Source of the DNA: Micromonospora trifolii
GTDB taxonomy: Bacteria; Actinomycetota; Actinomycetes; Mycobacteriales; Micromonosporaceae
NCBI RefSeq assembly: GCF_022229005.1
Contig: NZ_JAKKFD010000077.1
Coordinates: 17,229 to 81,228, forward strand
Length of the DNA stretch: 64,000 bases
Reading direction: 5' to 3'
Both the position numbers and the translations under genes were made by a program. The notes below the pieces were generated by a model. The model saw only the letters and a program-made list of their open reading frames with translations. It did not search any database and was not told the origin of the DNA. Positions 34,985-44,219 of the stretch are shown here, in pieces (position 1 is the first letter of the stretch; the number at the start of each line of letters is the position of its first letter).

Positions 34985-36139
34985 TCAGTCGTCCAGGCAG
35001 GCGCGGAGGGCGGCCGACAGGCGGTTGGCGCGCTCGTCGCCCATCCCCCGCATCTGGTTGACCACGTAGCCGAACCCCACCTGGTGCTCGGCGTCGGCGA
35101 AGGCCAGGTTCCCGCCCGCGCCGTCGTGGCCGAAGCTGCGCTCACCCAGCAGGGGCCGGGCCGGTGGCGAGTGCAGCAGGAAGCCCGTACCCCAGCGCTG
35201 CCCGGTGTCCGGCGGGCCGTGCCGCTGCTGACCACGCGAACGCACCACCACCGCGTCGTCCACCGACGCTGCCGTGAGCAGCGGTCCATCCTGGAGTTCC
35301 GACACGCAGGCCGCGTAGAGGCGCGCGAGGCCCTCGGCGGTGCTCACCGCGCCCGCGCCGGGAACACCGGCGGACCGGATGGCGTCGTCGTTGAAGCTGA
35401 CCAGGCCGTCGGCGTCGGCGGGGAAGGCGAAGGCGCCCCCCATCGTGATGCCCCGTTCGGCGACCGGGTCCACGAACGGGTCGGGGTCCGGGGGCGGCGC
35501 CAGGCCCCAGGCGACGGTGTCCCTCTCGGCGGCCGGTAGCCCCAGCCAGGTGTGCAGGCCGAGCGGACCCGCGACGGTGTCGGCGAAGAACGCGCCGGGT
35601 AGTTGGCCGGTGATGCGGTGGATCACCTCTCCGACCAGCCAGCCGTAGGTCATCGAGTGGTAGCCGTGCGCCGTGCCCGGCTTCCACAGCGGGGCCTGCG
35701 CCTCGATCGCCTTGATGACCGGATCCCAGGCCAGGACCTCGTCGAGGGTCAGGGGTCGGTCCACAGCTGGCAGAGCGGCCTGGTGCGTGAGCAGCCAGCG
35801 CACCGGGATGTCCGCCTTGCCGTGCTGTCCGAACTCCGGCCAGTAGCGCGTCACGGGAGCGTCGAGGTCGAGCCGGCCCTGCTGGGCCAGCAGGTAGGCG
35901 CAGATCGCCAGGATCCCCTTGGTGCAGGAGAAGACGACGACCGGCGTGTGCGCGTCCCAGGGCCGTCCGGTGCGGATGTCGGCCACCCCGCCGTACAGGT
36001 CGACGACCTTGCGGCCCCGCACGTAGACGGTGACCGCGGCGCCGACCTCTCCCCGGGAGGTGAAGTTGTCGCGGAAGACGTCGGCGACGCGCCCGAAGCG
36101 ATCGTCGACGTCGCCGTGGATCTGCGGCTGTGTGACCAC
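34985..36139 (-). CDS. Serine hydrolase of the beta-lactamase (class C/esterase) family
   Basis: The 384-residue cytoplasmic protein has the S-x-x-K motif F-S-C-T-K near residue 71, a Y-H-S motif near 160 and an H-D-G-A-G-G-N near 340. These are the three elements of the penicillin-binding-protein-like esterase family. No signal peptide is seen, which argues against antibiotic resistance. GTG 36139 starts four bases after the permease stop, so the gene is in the sugar ABC operon and may de-esterify the imported sugar. Confidence 0.83.
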   Translation of the reverse strand: MVTQPQIHGDVDDRFGRVADVFRDNFTSRGEVGAAVTVYVRGRKVVDLYGGVADIRTGRPWDAHTPVVVFSCTKGILAICAYLLAQQGRLDLDAPVTRYWPEFGQHGKADIPVRWLLTHQAALPAVDRPLTLDEVLAWDPVIKAIEAQAPLWKPGTAHGYHSMTYGWLVGEVIHRITGQLPGAFFADTVAGPLGLHTWLGLPAAERDTVAWGLAPPPDPDPFVDPVAERGITMGGAFAFPADADGLVSFNDDAIRSAGVPGAGAVSTAEGLARLYAACVSELQDGPLLTAASVDDAVVVRSRGQQRHGPPDTGQRWGTGFLLHSPPARPLLGERSFGHDGAGGNLAFADAEHQVGFGYVVNQMRGMGDERANRLSAALRACLDD

Positions 36140-36142
36140 TGC

Positions 36143-36967
36143 CTACCCCTTCACTGACCCTTGGATCAGGGCCTTGATGAACTGTCGCTGGAAGATCAGG
36201 AACACGATGAGGGTGGGGGTGAGGATCAGCAGCGACCCGGCGCACAGCAGCACCAGGTCGGTGCCCCACTGGCCCTGGAACGCGCCGAGCGCCCCGGCCA
36301 TCGTGCGTTTGGTGGCGTCGTCCACGAGGACGATGGCGAGCAGGAACTGGTTCCACGTCCAGAGGAACATCAGGATCGTCAGCGAGGCGATCGCCGGCCG
36401 GGCGAGCGGCACCTGGACCCGCCAGAACAACTGCCAGGTGCTGCTGCCGTCCACCCGGGCCGCCTCGGACAACTCGACCGGCACGTTGGTGAAGTGCGCC
36501 CGCATCCAGAACACCGCGAACGGCATGTACAGCCCGATCAGCGGCAGGATGATGGCCCAGCGTGTGTTGAGCAGACCGAGATCCTGCATCTGGTAGTAGA
36601 GCGGCGTGACCACTGCCTCGAACGGCAGGGTCAGGCCCAGCAGGAAGAGACCGAAGACGAGCCGGCCACCGGGCACCCGCAGCTGACCGAGCCCGAAGCC
36701 GGCCATTGTCGCGATGAGCACCGACACGGGTACGACACCGGCCACGATGAGCAGGCTGGAACGGAGCAGGGCGCCCATGTTCGCGGCGGTGAAGGCGTCC
36801 GCGAAGTTCCCCCACTGCGGGTCGGACGGCCACTCGAGCCCGCTGGGCACTGTGCCACGGGGCTGCAACGCCGCCGAGAGCATGCTCACGAACGGCAGCA
36901 GTGTGACGACGATCAGGGCGATCAGGAAGACCCGGCCGGTCAGCTGTTCGCGTCGGCTCAGGTTCAC
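36143..36967 (-). CDS. Sugar ABC transporter permease (MalG type)
   Basis: The protein of about 274 residues has six membrane segments and the EAA loop E-A-A-R-V-D-G-S-S-T-W-Q-L-F-W-R that contacts the ATPase. The GTG start at 36967 overlaps the upstream permease stop (GTGA), with GGGGAG before it; the longer frame is not needed. No ATPase gene is in this operon, so a shared MsiK-type ATPase is expected, as in other actinomycete carbohydrate importers. Confidence 0.88.
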   Translation of the reverse strand: MNLSRREQLTGRVFLIALIVVTLLPFVSMLSAALQPRGTVPSGLEWPSDPQWGNFADAFTAANMGALLRSSLLIVAGVVPVSVLIATMAGFGLGQLRVPGGRLVFGLFLLGLTLPFEAVVTPLYYQMQDLGLLNTRWAIILPLIGLYMPFAVFWMRAHFTNVPVELSEAARVDGSSTWQLFWRVQVPLARPAIASLTILMFLWTWNQFLLAIVLVDDATKRTMAGALGAFQGQWGTDLVLLCAGSLLILTPTLIVFLIFQRQFIKALIQGSVKG

Positions 36968-37917
36968 GGCTTCTCCCCTCGGCTCAGGCGCTGGATCGGC
37001 AGCACACACGCCAGCACGAGCAGCATCAGTACGACAGCCAGCGCCGAGGCGAGCCCCACCTGCCGCTGCGAGAAGGCCAGCCGGTAGATCTCCAGGCCCG
37101 GCACCGTGGTCTGGAGGCCGGGGCCGCCACTGGTGGAGATGTAGACGATGTCGAAGCTCGCCAGAGCCGCGATGATCGTCACGGTGAGGCAGACGCCGAT
37201 CTCCTGACGCAGGCTGGGCAGGGTCACGGCGAGGAACTCACGGACCGGACCGGCACCGTCCAGGCGGGCGGCCTCGTACAGCGCCGGATCGATCTTGCTC
37301 ATACCGGTGACCAGCAGGATCGTGCAGAGGCCGAGCAGGACCCAGGCCCCGATGACGCCGACGGCAGGCAACGCCGTGTCGAAGTCACCGAGCCAGGCAC
37401 GGGCGACCCCACCCAGCCCGACCGCCCGCAGTGCCTGGTTGACCAGACCGTTCGACGAGAGCAGCCAGCTCCACGCGATGCCCGCCGCCACCAGGGGGAT
37501 GACCTGCGGCATGAACAGGATGGTCCGGACGACGGTGCCGAACGCGCCGGTGGTGATCCGGCGAACCATGCTCGCCACCAACAGCCCGAGCGCGACGGGG
37601 ATGAAGCTGAAGAAGACGATCAGAACGATCGCATTGCCGATGATCTTCAGCAGGTCGCTGTCGGTGAAGACGGTGAGGTAGTTGTCCAGTCCCACCCAGC
37701 GGGCCACCCCGATGCCGTTCCAGTCGTAGAGCGAGTACTGGAGCGTCAGGACGAGCGGGCGCAGGACGAACACCGCGTACATCACCAGGGCGGGCAGGAC
37801 GTACAACCAGCCGGTCCCGGCCGCGCGGGCCCACCGGAATCGGTGGGCCCGCGTGGGGGTGGGACGGGCGCGACTGTCGTCGCGCCCGGTTGGTGCGCTG
37901 CCGAGGGCAGACGTCAT
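36964..37917 (-). CDS. Sugar ABC transporter permease (MalF type)
   Basis: The 317-residue membrane protein has a basic N-terminal tail, six helices and the EAA loop Y-E-A-A-R-L-D-G-A-G-P-V-R-E-F. Its start overlaps the binding-protein stop by four bases and its stop overlaps the second permease start, showing tight coupling. It forms the inner-membrane channel with the second permease. Confidence 0.88.
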   Translation of the reverse strand: MTSALGSAPTGRDDSRARPTPTRAHRFRWARAAGTGWLYVLPALVMYAVFVLRPLVLTLQYSLYDWNGIGVARWVGLDNYLTVFTDSDLLKIIGNAIVLIVFFSFIPVALGLLVASMVRRITTGAFGTVVRTILFMPQVIPLVAAGIAWSWLLSSNGLVNQALRAVGLGGVARAWLGDFDTALPAVGVIGAWVLLGLCTILLVTGMSKIDPALYEAARLDGAGPVREFLAVTLPSLRQEIGVCLTVTIIAALASFDIVYISTSGGPGLQTTVPGLEIYRLAFSQRQVGLASALAVVLMLLVLACVLPIQRLSRGEKP

Positions 37918-39269
37918 CGGGACAGTTCCTTCTGGTACTCGGCCTGGACCGCCTTCACGTACCCCTCGGGCGTCTGCTGGCCGGCGATCAGCTTCTGCAT
38001 CTCCGGCGTGATGGCGGCGGCGAAGATGCCGCCGGTCGCGTTCGCTGTGAAGTCCACCGCGCCGTTCTCCGCGCCGAGCTGCTGCGACGCCTTCAGGGTC
38101 TCGGCCAGCACGGTGTTCGGGGCGGCGCTCGGCACCGGCAGGTCACTCGGGCCGCCGGGGCTGGAGCCACCGACCGTCACCGAGATCTCGCGGGCCTTGG
38201 CGTTGGTGTGGACCCAGTTCAGGAAGTACGCGGCGGCGTCCGGGTTCTTGGCCTTGGCGGAGACGCCGAAGGTGTTGGGGGCGGACATCGCCACGTGCTT
38301 CCCGCCGGGAGACTCGGTGGGGAAGAGGAAGAAGCCCACGTTGCCGGGCATCGACTTGTCGAGGTTGGCCGACTCCCAGTCGCCGTTGAACATGAACAGG
38401 CCGTTGCCCTTCTGGAACTCCCCCACCATGCCCGCGTAGTCCAGGGCGTTGGCGTCCTTGGTGAAGTAGCCGGCCTGGGCCCACTTCTGGATGGTCTGGG
38501 TGGCCTTCAGGGCGGCCGGGGTGTCGAACGTGGCCCCCGGTTTCTGGAAGATCCAGTCGGCGACCTGGGTCGGGTCGCCGAACTGGTTCTGCAGTGCCTG
38601 GTGCGGGAAGTTGATGCCCGCGGTGTTCTTGTTGAACTGCATGATCGGCTGGACCCCGCCGGTCTTCGCCTTGGCCAGCAGCTCCTCGAACTCGGCGACA
38701 GTGGCCGGCGGCTGGGTCATGCCGATCTGGCTGGCCAGCTTCTTGTTGTAGAAGACGCCGGTCACGCTGTAGCCGAGCCCCATCCCGTACAGCGAGCCGG
38801 TGCCCCGGGTGTTCTCGCCGACGCGCAGCTGCATGAGCTGCGAGGCGGGGAACTTGTCCCAGCCGTACGCGGTGAAGTACGGGTCGAGGTTCTTGAGCAG
38901 GTCGTCCTTGACCAGGTCGACCATGGTCGGGAGCCGGATGATGTCGGGCGAGTTGTCCGAGGCCATCACCCGGGGCGCGTTCTCCACGATCACCGTGAAC
39001 TGGTCCTCGCGGATGTTGAACGTGACGTTCGAGTGCTGCTTGGAGAACTCGTCGGCCAACGCCTTGGCCAGCGGGAAGCCGGTCTCCGCGTACATCTCCA
39101 GTGTGACCGGGCCGGTGCCCAACTCCGTCTTGACGGCGGCATCGGACTTCTGGGTCGACGACCGGTCCTCGCCCGGCGCGCTACAGGCCGTCGCGGTCAT
39201 CCCGACCGCGAGCAGCGACGCGAGGAGCACAGTTCTCCGTCGCGGAAACTTTGTCAGCAATTCTGCCAT
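37914..39269 (-). CDS. Sugar-binding lipoprotein of ABC importer (family 1)
   Basis: The 451-residue protein has a signal with lipobox T-A-C near residue 28 and a bilobed extracellular binding domain (Y-A-E-T-G-F-P-L-A-K-A-L-A-D-E-F; F-N-G-D-W-E-S). ATG 39269 is selected because AAGGAG stands about nine bases upstream; a longer frame lacks a signal-like start. It captures an oligosaccharide at the cell surface. Transcription is from the promoter-operator at 39469-39495. Confidence 0.88.
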   Translation of the reverse strand: MAELLTKFPRRRTVLLASLLAVGMTATACSAPGEDRSSTQKSDAAVKTELGTGPVTLEMYAETGFPLAKALADEFSKQHSNVTFNIREDQFTVIVENAPRVMASDNSPDIIRLPTMVDLVKDDLLKNLDPYFTAYGWDKFPASQLMQLRVGENTRGTGSLYGMGLGYSVTGVFYNKKLASQIGMTQPPATVAEFEELLAKAKTGGVQPIMQFNKNTAGINFPHQALQNQFGDPTQVADWIFQKPGATFDTPAALKATQTIQKWAQAGYFTKDANALDYAGMVGEFQKGNGLFMFNGDWESANLDKSMPGNVGFFLFPTESPGGKHVAMSAPNTFGVSAKAKNPDAAAYFLNWVHTNAKAREISVTVGGSSPGGPSDLPVPSAAPNTVLAETLKASQQLGAENGAVDFTANATGGIFAAAITPEMQKLIAGQQTPEGYVKAVQAEYQKELSR

Positions 39270-39468
39270 TTCATGACTCCTTGACATCTCCACGCGTCCC
39301 GCGACCCATGGCCGCGCGACGGCTCCACCGGGACCACCGCGACCGGGTGGCCGCCACGACACGTACGCCGTGACCTGTCCCCCGGGCGCAGCACCCGTAC
39401 CGTCAGCAGAAAAGAACCCGGCACGGCCACCGAAGGCGCCTCTGGATGCACCAGAAGTGGTCGCTAAA

Positions 39469-39519
39469 CTGATTTAGCAGAGCATGCGCGCGGCACGGGA
39501 AGCTGTCAAGGACAACTTG
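39469..39519 (-). promoter_or_regulatory. Promoter and CTAAA-N4-TTTAG operator of the sugar ABC operon
   Basis: On the minus strand TTGACA (39519-39514) is followed after 18 bases by ATGCTC and then the operator GCTAAATCAGTTTAGC (39488-39473). The 27 bases 39469-39495 equal those at 26410-26436. The site lies in the 373-bp gap (39270-39642) between the ABC operon and the lacI gene; the remainder of this gap contains no gene. Confidence 0.8.
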
Positions 39520-39642
39520 GCAACGGTGCGGAAACGTCGGGGTTCACACCACGCCGACGTGACCGGCGCTCGATCCCGGCCGGCGACGCATCATGATGGG
39601 CGGGAGCGGCGCCTGTGGCACCGCGCCTGATTCGGAGGACTG

Positions 39643-40668
39643 ATGGGCCGCAACAGAGCAACACTCGCCGACGTCGCGCAGAGAGCCGGGCTGTCCAAGA
39701 CCGCCGCGTCGATGGTGCTCAACGGCAGGGAGGGCACCCGGCTCTCGGCCGAGGCGCACCAGCGGGTGTTCGCCGCCGCCGAGGAACTCGGCTACCGGCC
39801 CAACCTCGCCGCGCGCAGCCTGCGCACCCGCAAGACGGCCACCATCGCGTTCGTCTCCGACATCGTGGCCACCACCCGGTTCGCCGGCGACCTCATCCGC
39901 GGCGCCCTCGACGCGGCCCGCGAACGGGACCACGTCCTGCTCATCACCGAGACGCAGGGCGACGCCACCTTCGAGCAGTACGCCATCGAGGCCGTCCTGG
40001 ACCGGCAGGTCGACGGAGTGATCTACGCGGCGATGGCGACGCGACGGCTGACGGTGCCCGCGGCCATCCTCGGCGGCCCGGTGGTGCTGCTCAACGCCAC
40101 CAGCCCCGACGGCCTGCCCAGCGTGGTCCCCGACGACGAGGGAGCCGGCCGCTCCGTCGCCACCGCCCTGCTGGAGCTTGGCCACCGCGACGCGATAGCG
40201 CTCATCGGTCGCAACCGACTCAAGGAGGACGACCCGGAGGTCTCGCTCGCCGCCAGCGCCCGCCTGCACGGCATCCGGCAGACGCTGGACGAGGCGAAGG
40301 TCGGCCTCCTGGCCGAGTGTTTCTGCACCGAATGGTTGCCCGAGCACGGGTACGCCGCCATGCGCAGCCTGCTGGGCAAGCCGAAGCGACCCAGCGCGAT
40401 CATCTGCATGAACGACCGGTTGGCCTTCGGCGCCTACCAGGCGCTCGGCGAGGCGGGGCTGACCGTCCCGGAGGACATCTCGGTCATCTCGTTCGACGAC
40501 GACCCGATCGCCGCCTGGTTGCGTCCGAGCCTGGCCACCACGGCGCTACCGCACGAGCAGATGGGGCGGCGAGCCGTCGAGCTGCTCCTGGACGGGGGCG
40601 CCGCCGAACCCGCGCTCGTTCCGATGCCCCTGCGCCGACGCCGGTCCCTCGCGCCTCCGGCCGGCTGA
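39643..40668 (+). CDS. LacI-family transcriptional regulator
   Basis: The 341-residue protein has the N-terminal helix-turn-helix (A-T-L-A-D-V-A-Q-R-A-G-L-S-K-T-A-A-S-M-V-L-N) with the hinge helix R-P-N-L-A-A-R-S-L-R, then a periplasmic-binding-type effector domain with S-F-D-D-D-P-I-A near the end. Divergent to the ABC operon and upstream of a glycosidase, each carrying CTAAA-N4-TTTAG, it is the natural candidate to bind those sites and release on sugar binding. Confidence 0.9.
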   Translation: MGRNRATLADVAQRAGLSKTAASMVLNGREGTRLSAEAHQRVFAAAEELGYRPNLAARSLRTRKTATIAFVSDIVATTRFAGDLIRGALDAARERDHVLLITETQGDATFEQYAIEAVLDRQVDGVIYAAMATRRLTVPAAILGGPVVLLNATSPDGLPSVVPDDEGAGRSVATALLELGHRDAIALIGRNRLKEDDPEVSLAASARLHGIRQTLDEAKVGLLAECFCTEWLPEHGYAAMRSLLGKPKRPSAIICMNDRLAFGAYQALGEAGLTVPEDISVISFDDDPIAAWLRPSLATTALPHEQMGRRAVELLLDGGAAEPALVPMPLRRRRSLAPPAG

Positions 40669-40713
40669 CCACCGGCCCTTCGACCCGTGTCGCCGGGTTG
40701 GTGTCGACCGACG

Positions 40714-40727
40714 CTAAAACGGTTTAG
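40714..40727 (+). promoter_or_regulatory. Third CTAAA-N4-TTTAG operator, before the glycosidase gene
   Basis: CTAAAACGGTTTAG ends 16 bases before the ATG of the GH32/43-like gene. It matches the arms of the two other sites but not their flanks, so it would answer to the same regulator with different strength. Confidence 0.7.
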
Positions 40728-40743
40728 TGCTAGGTTTCCGACC

Positions 40744-41682
40744 ATGCTTCGTCTACCCGACCACTGGGTGTGGGACAGCTGGTACGCGCGGGACGACAAC
40801 GGCCTCTGGCACGTGTTCTTCCTGCGCGCGTCCCGCGCCCTGCACGACCCGCACCGCCGCCACCGCCGGGCCACGATCGGCCACGCCGTCTCGACGGACC
40901 TGCGCTCGTGGCGCCTGGTCGCCGACGCCGTGGTCCCCGCCGACGCGCCGAGCTGGGACGACCTGGCGACCTGGACGGGCTGCACAGTCCACGGGCCGGA
41001 TGGACGGTGGTACCTCTTCTACACCGGGGTCGGCCGTGCGGAGGACGGTCTCGTCCAGCGCATCGGGCTGGCTGTCTCCGACGACCTCATGACCTGGCAC
41101 CGGCACGGCACCGAACCGATCGTCCAGGCCGACCCCACCTGGTACGAGCTGCTGGACAAGGATCTGTGGTACGAGCAGGCATGGCGCGACCCGTGGGTGT
41201 TCCCCGACCCCGACGGCGAGGGTTGGCACATGCTCATCACCGCCCGCGCCAACACCGGTCCGGCGAACACCCGTGGCGTCGTCGGGCACGCCACCTCCAC
41301 CGACCTCGTCACCTGGACCGTCGCGCCGCCGCTGTCGACGCCGGCCGGCTTCGGTCACCTGGAGGTGCCCCAGGTCGCGGTCCTCGACGGGCAGCCGCTG
41401 CTGCTCTTCTCCACCGAGGCCACCGGCAGCGCTCGGCGCGACGACCACCGGATCTGGGTGGCGACCGGCGAGACCACGGTGGGGCCGTGGGACATCGCGT
41501 CCGCCCAACCATTCGCCCACCCGCACCTGTACGCGCCCCGGCTGGTCCCCGGACCCGCCGACGACTGGTCCCTCATCGGCTTCCTCGACCACGTCGACGA
41601 GACGTTCGTCGGGGAACTCACCGATCCCATCCCGGTCCGCTACTGCTCCTCGACCGGGCTGACAGCTGTCGAAGGGCCGTAA
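40744..41682 (+). CDS. Five-bladed propeller glycosidase (GH32/GH43/GH68 superfamily)
   Basis: The 312-residue intracellular protein (no signal peptide) shows the furanosidase triad positions: Asp in W-V-W-D-S-W-Y near residue 10, W-R-D-P-W-V-F near 155, and Glu in H-L-E-V-P-Q-V near 209. The W-D-S-W and R-D-P motifs are closest to GH32-like fructosidases. It would act on a sugar taken up by the linked ABC system. A fructoside or arabinoside substrate is inferred, not shown. Confidence 0.78.
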   Translation: MLRLPDHWVWDSWYARDDNGLWHVFFLRASRALHDPHRRHRRATIGHAVSTDLRSWRLVADAVVPADAPSWDDLATWTGCTVHGPDGRWYLFYTGVGRAEDGLVQRIGLAVSDDLMTWHRHGTEPIVQADPTWYELLDKDLWYEQAWRDPWVFPDPDGEGWHMLITARANTGPANTRGVVGHATSTDLVTWTVAPPLSTPAGFGHLEVPQVAVLDGQPLLLFSTEATGSARRDDHRIWVATGETTVGPWDIASAQPFAHPHLYAPRLVPGPADDWSLIGFLDHVDETFVGELTDPIPVRYCSSTGLTAVEGP

Positions 41683-41689
41683 CCGGACA

Positions 41690-41724
41690 GGTCCGGGCCG
41701 AGGCGTCTCGCCCCGACCCGGACC
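41690..41724. terminator. Hairpin between convergent genes
   Basis: Arms GGTCCGGG and CCCGGACC with a 19-base loop lie after the glycosidase stop and before the ricin-module protein stop. Confidence 0.5.
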
Positions 41725-41745
41725 CGCCGGTGTCCGGCTGCTAGC

Positions 41746-44139
41746 TCAGCTGCGCAACTGCCACTGCTGGTTGGTGCCGCCGCTGCAGGACCAGAGGATC
41801 AACTTCGTGCCGTTCGCCGTCGCGGCACCGTTGGCGTCGAGGCAGAGACCCGACTGCACGCCCGTGATCGTGCCGTTGGAGTTGACGTTCCACTGCTGGT
41901 TGACACCACCGTTGCAGTCCCAGATCACCACCTTCGTGCCGTTGACGGTGCCCTGGCCGGAGGCGTCCAGGCACTTGGTGCCGTAGACCATGAGTTGCCG
42001 GCTGGCGGTGTGGGTCCACCGCTGGTTGGCGACGTTACTGATGCAGTCCCAGATCTGGGCCTGCGTGCCGTTGGTAGTGCTGGAGTTACCGATCTCGGCA
42101 CAGCGGCCCGACTGGACACCCACGATCTGCACGTTCGTCGGGTTGGTGCTGCCACCGCTCTGCACGCCGGCCGTGTTGATCACCGTTTGCGCACCCGACG
42201 GCCAGTTGCCGTTGCTGACCGTGACGTTGCCGTTGACGACGTTGCCGCGGTCACCGTTCGTCACGTTCGTGCCGCTGCTGGTCGACCAGTTGTTGGTGAC
42301 CGTGAAGTTGCCCATGTTCTCGGCGTAGTAGTAGTTGGCGGTGGCCCAGGTGCCGGTGGAGGAGAACACGTTGTTGCGGGCGGTGTAGTAGCGCGAGCCC
42401 TCGTCGAAGTACAGCCCGAACCAGCCGTTGGTACGCAGGCAGTAGTTCTCGGCGATCAACCCGCCCGGGTTCGCCGACAACGAGTAGATGCACCCGCCGT
42501 CGGTCATCTGCTGCATGACGTCGTGCACGTAGTTGCCGATGACCTGGTTGTTGGCCGCGGTGGTCGCCGTGGAATACCGCGGCTGGTAGTTGTACAGGCC
42601 ACGGTTGGCGTAGTGCTGGCTGCCGCCGGCGTCGTTGGCGCCCCAGCCGTAGCCGACCGACAGGCCGGTGTACGGCATGTTGTAGACCTCGTTGTGCGAG
42701 ACCAGCGACGTGTTCACGTAGGTCGTCAGGATCGAGACGACGCCCCGGTACTCCAGACCGAGATCGTGCACCTTGTTGTTGCTGATGGTGACGTTGCGGT
42801 TGACCATCCGCTGGTCGCTGGGGTGGTGGGCGTCGGCGCGCACGCCGCCCACCACGATGCCACCGGCGGAGTTACGGGCGATCTCGGAGCGGGTGACGGT
42901 GATGTTGTTGGCCCCCAGGCCGACGCCGCTGGCGTGGGCGTTGGCGTCGTTGCCGATGCCGATGGCCGTCTGCCCGAGGTTGACGAACTGGGAGTCGCTG
43001 AAGCTGATGGTGTTGGCGGCGGAGACCTGCACCGCGGCCGGCATCTGGGCCCAGCTCGGGCGAGTGGCCTCGAACAGCTGGCAACCCTCCTGGCAGGAGG
43101 TCAGCGCGTCCGACGGGCGGGCCCAGGAACCGACGATGTGCGCGCCGGTCTGCTGGTCGGCGAAGCCGTTGCTGCTGCTCGGGCCGAGCCAGCTGGTGCC
43201 GGTGAAGGTGATGCCGCTGAACGAGATGTGGTGCGCGGGCGCGTCGTAGGTGCCGCCGACGTTGACCAGGGACTGCATCTGCGGCAGCTCCACGCTGACC
43301 GAGCTCATGTTCTGTCCGCTGAGCGGAATGTAGTTGAGCTGGCCGTTACTCGGGTTGAGATACCACTCCCCCGCCGAGTCCAGGAACTCGTACGCGTTGG
43401 CCAGGTAGAACGGGCCCGCGCGGTGCGGACGGGACAGCGTGTCGAAGCCGAAGGTGTTGTTGTTCCACGCCGGCTGCTGCATCGTCAGGAAGTTTCCGCT
43501 GATGCTCTGCACCGGCGAGTACCGGTCGGTGAACGAGCCGACGCTCTCCACCTCGACCCGGTTCTGGTTGCCGAGGTTGTTGAGGTAGCTGAGCGCGCCG
43601 TTGGTGAACCGCATGCCGGACGTGGTGAAGGTGAAGTCGGAGCGGTTCACGGCGGTGCGTGCCCGGGTGGCGACGGCCCCGTTGACGTAGAGCTGACGGG
43701 AGTCGAGCCCGGCGCCGACGTTGGCCCGCCAGATGTTCTTGCCGGAGTCGACGAGCGACCAACCGGTGACCGCCCGGGCGCCGGTGATCGTCGGACGTGC
43801 GCCGGAGGCCGCCCGCCAGATCACCTGATAGCCGTTGTTGCCCGAGTCGGCCGCGGTGAACCGCAGCGGCGACGAGAGACGGTACGCGCCGTTGGCCAAC
43901 TCGACGACGATGTCACCGGACATCGCGCTGTTGATCGCCCGCACCGCGGTCTGCGCGGCGGTCAGCGAACACGGTTGGCTGGCGGAACACGCGGTACCGG
44001 TGCCGGAGGGCGACGCGTAGAGGGTGGTGGTGGCCGCGAGGGCCGGTGACGCCGAGGCGGTTACCGCGACCAGGGCGGTCACCGCTGTCGCGGCGGCGCC
44101 GGCCAGCAGTCGGCGCAGCGGCGAAAGGGACGAGGACAC
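41746..44139 (-). CDS. Secreted parallel beta-helix protein with ricin-type lectin (CBM13) domain
   Basis: The 797-residue protein has a signal peptide (to about A34), a right-handed beta-helix region (about 35-640, with many N-N-x-V and I-x-x-N turns) and a C-terminal ricin B-type trefoil (about 655-797) with three G-x-C-L-D...N-Q-Q-W repeats. The fold is that of polysaccharide lyases or epimerases (PL6/PbH1), but no catalytic set is recognised. GTG 44139 has AGGAG upstream and begins at the signal peptide; a coupled ATG at 44223 is the alternative. Confidence 0.82.
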   Translation of the reverse strand: MSSSLSPLRRLLAGAAATAVTALVAVTASASPALAATTTLYASPSGTGTACSASQPCSLTAAQTAVRAINSAMSGDIVVELANGAYRLSSPLRFTAADSGNNGYQVIWRAASGARPTITGARAVTGWSLVDSGKNIWRANVGAGLDSRQLYVNGAVATRARTAVNRSDFTFTTSGMRFTNGALSYLNNLGNQNRVEVESVGSFTDRYSPVQSISGNFLTMQQPAWNNNTFGFDTLSRPHRAGPFYLANAYEFLDSAGEWYLNPSNGQLNYIPLSGQNMSSVSVELPQMQSLVNVGGTYDAPAHHISFSGITFTGTSWLGPSSSNGFADQQTGAHIVGSWARPSDALTSCQEGCQLFEATRPSWAQMPAAVQVSAANTISFSDSQFVNLGQTAIGIGNDANAHASGVGLGANNITVTRSEIARNSAGGIVVGGVRADAHHPSDQRMVNRNVTISNNKVHDLGLEYRGVVSILTTYVNTSLVSHNEVYNMPYTGLSVGYGWGANDAGGSQHYANRGLYNYQPRYSTATTAANNQVIGNYVHDVMQQMTDGGCIYSLSANPGGLIAENYCLRTNGWFGLYFDEGSRYYTARNNVFSSTGTWATANYYYAENMGNFTVTNNWSTSSGTNVTNGDRGNVVNGNVTVSNGNWPSGAQTVINTAGVQSGGSTNPTNVQIVGVQSGRCAEIGNSSTTNGTQAQIWDCISNVANQRWTHTASRQLMVYGTKCLDASGQGTVNGTKVVIWDCNGGVNQQWNVNSNGTITGVQSGLCLDANGAATANGTKLILWSCSGGTNQQWQLRS

Positions 44140-44219
44140 GGGACGGTGCTCCTGACGTGAGTTCGGGGTGGGGGTGGTGGGACGGCCTCGACCAGCGCGG
44201 GGGTGGCGGGTCGGGGCGG

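Noticed and set aside
34985..36139. Beta-lactamase-fold gene considered an antibiotic resistance determinant
   Set aside because: No signal peptide, and it sits inside a sugar importer operon; an esterase role is more likely.
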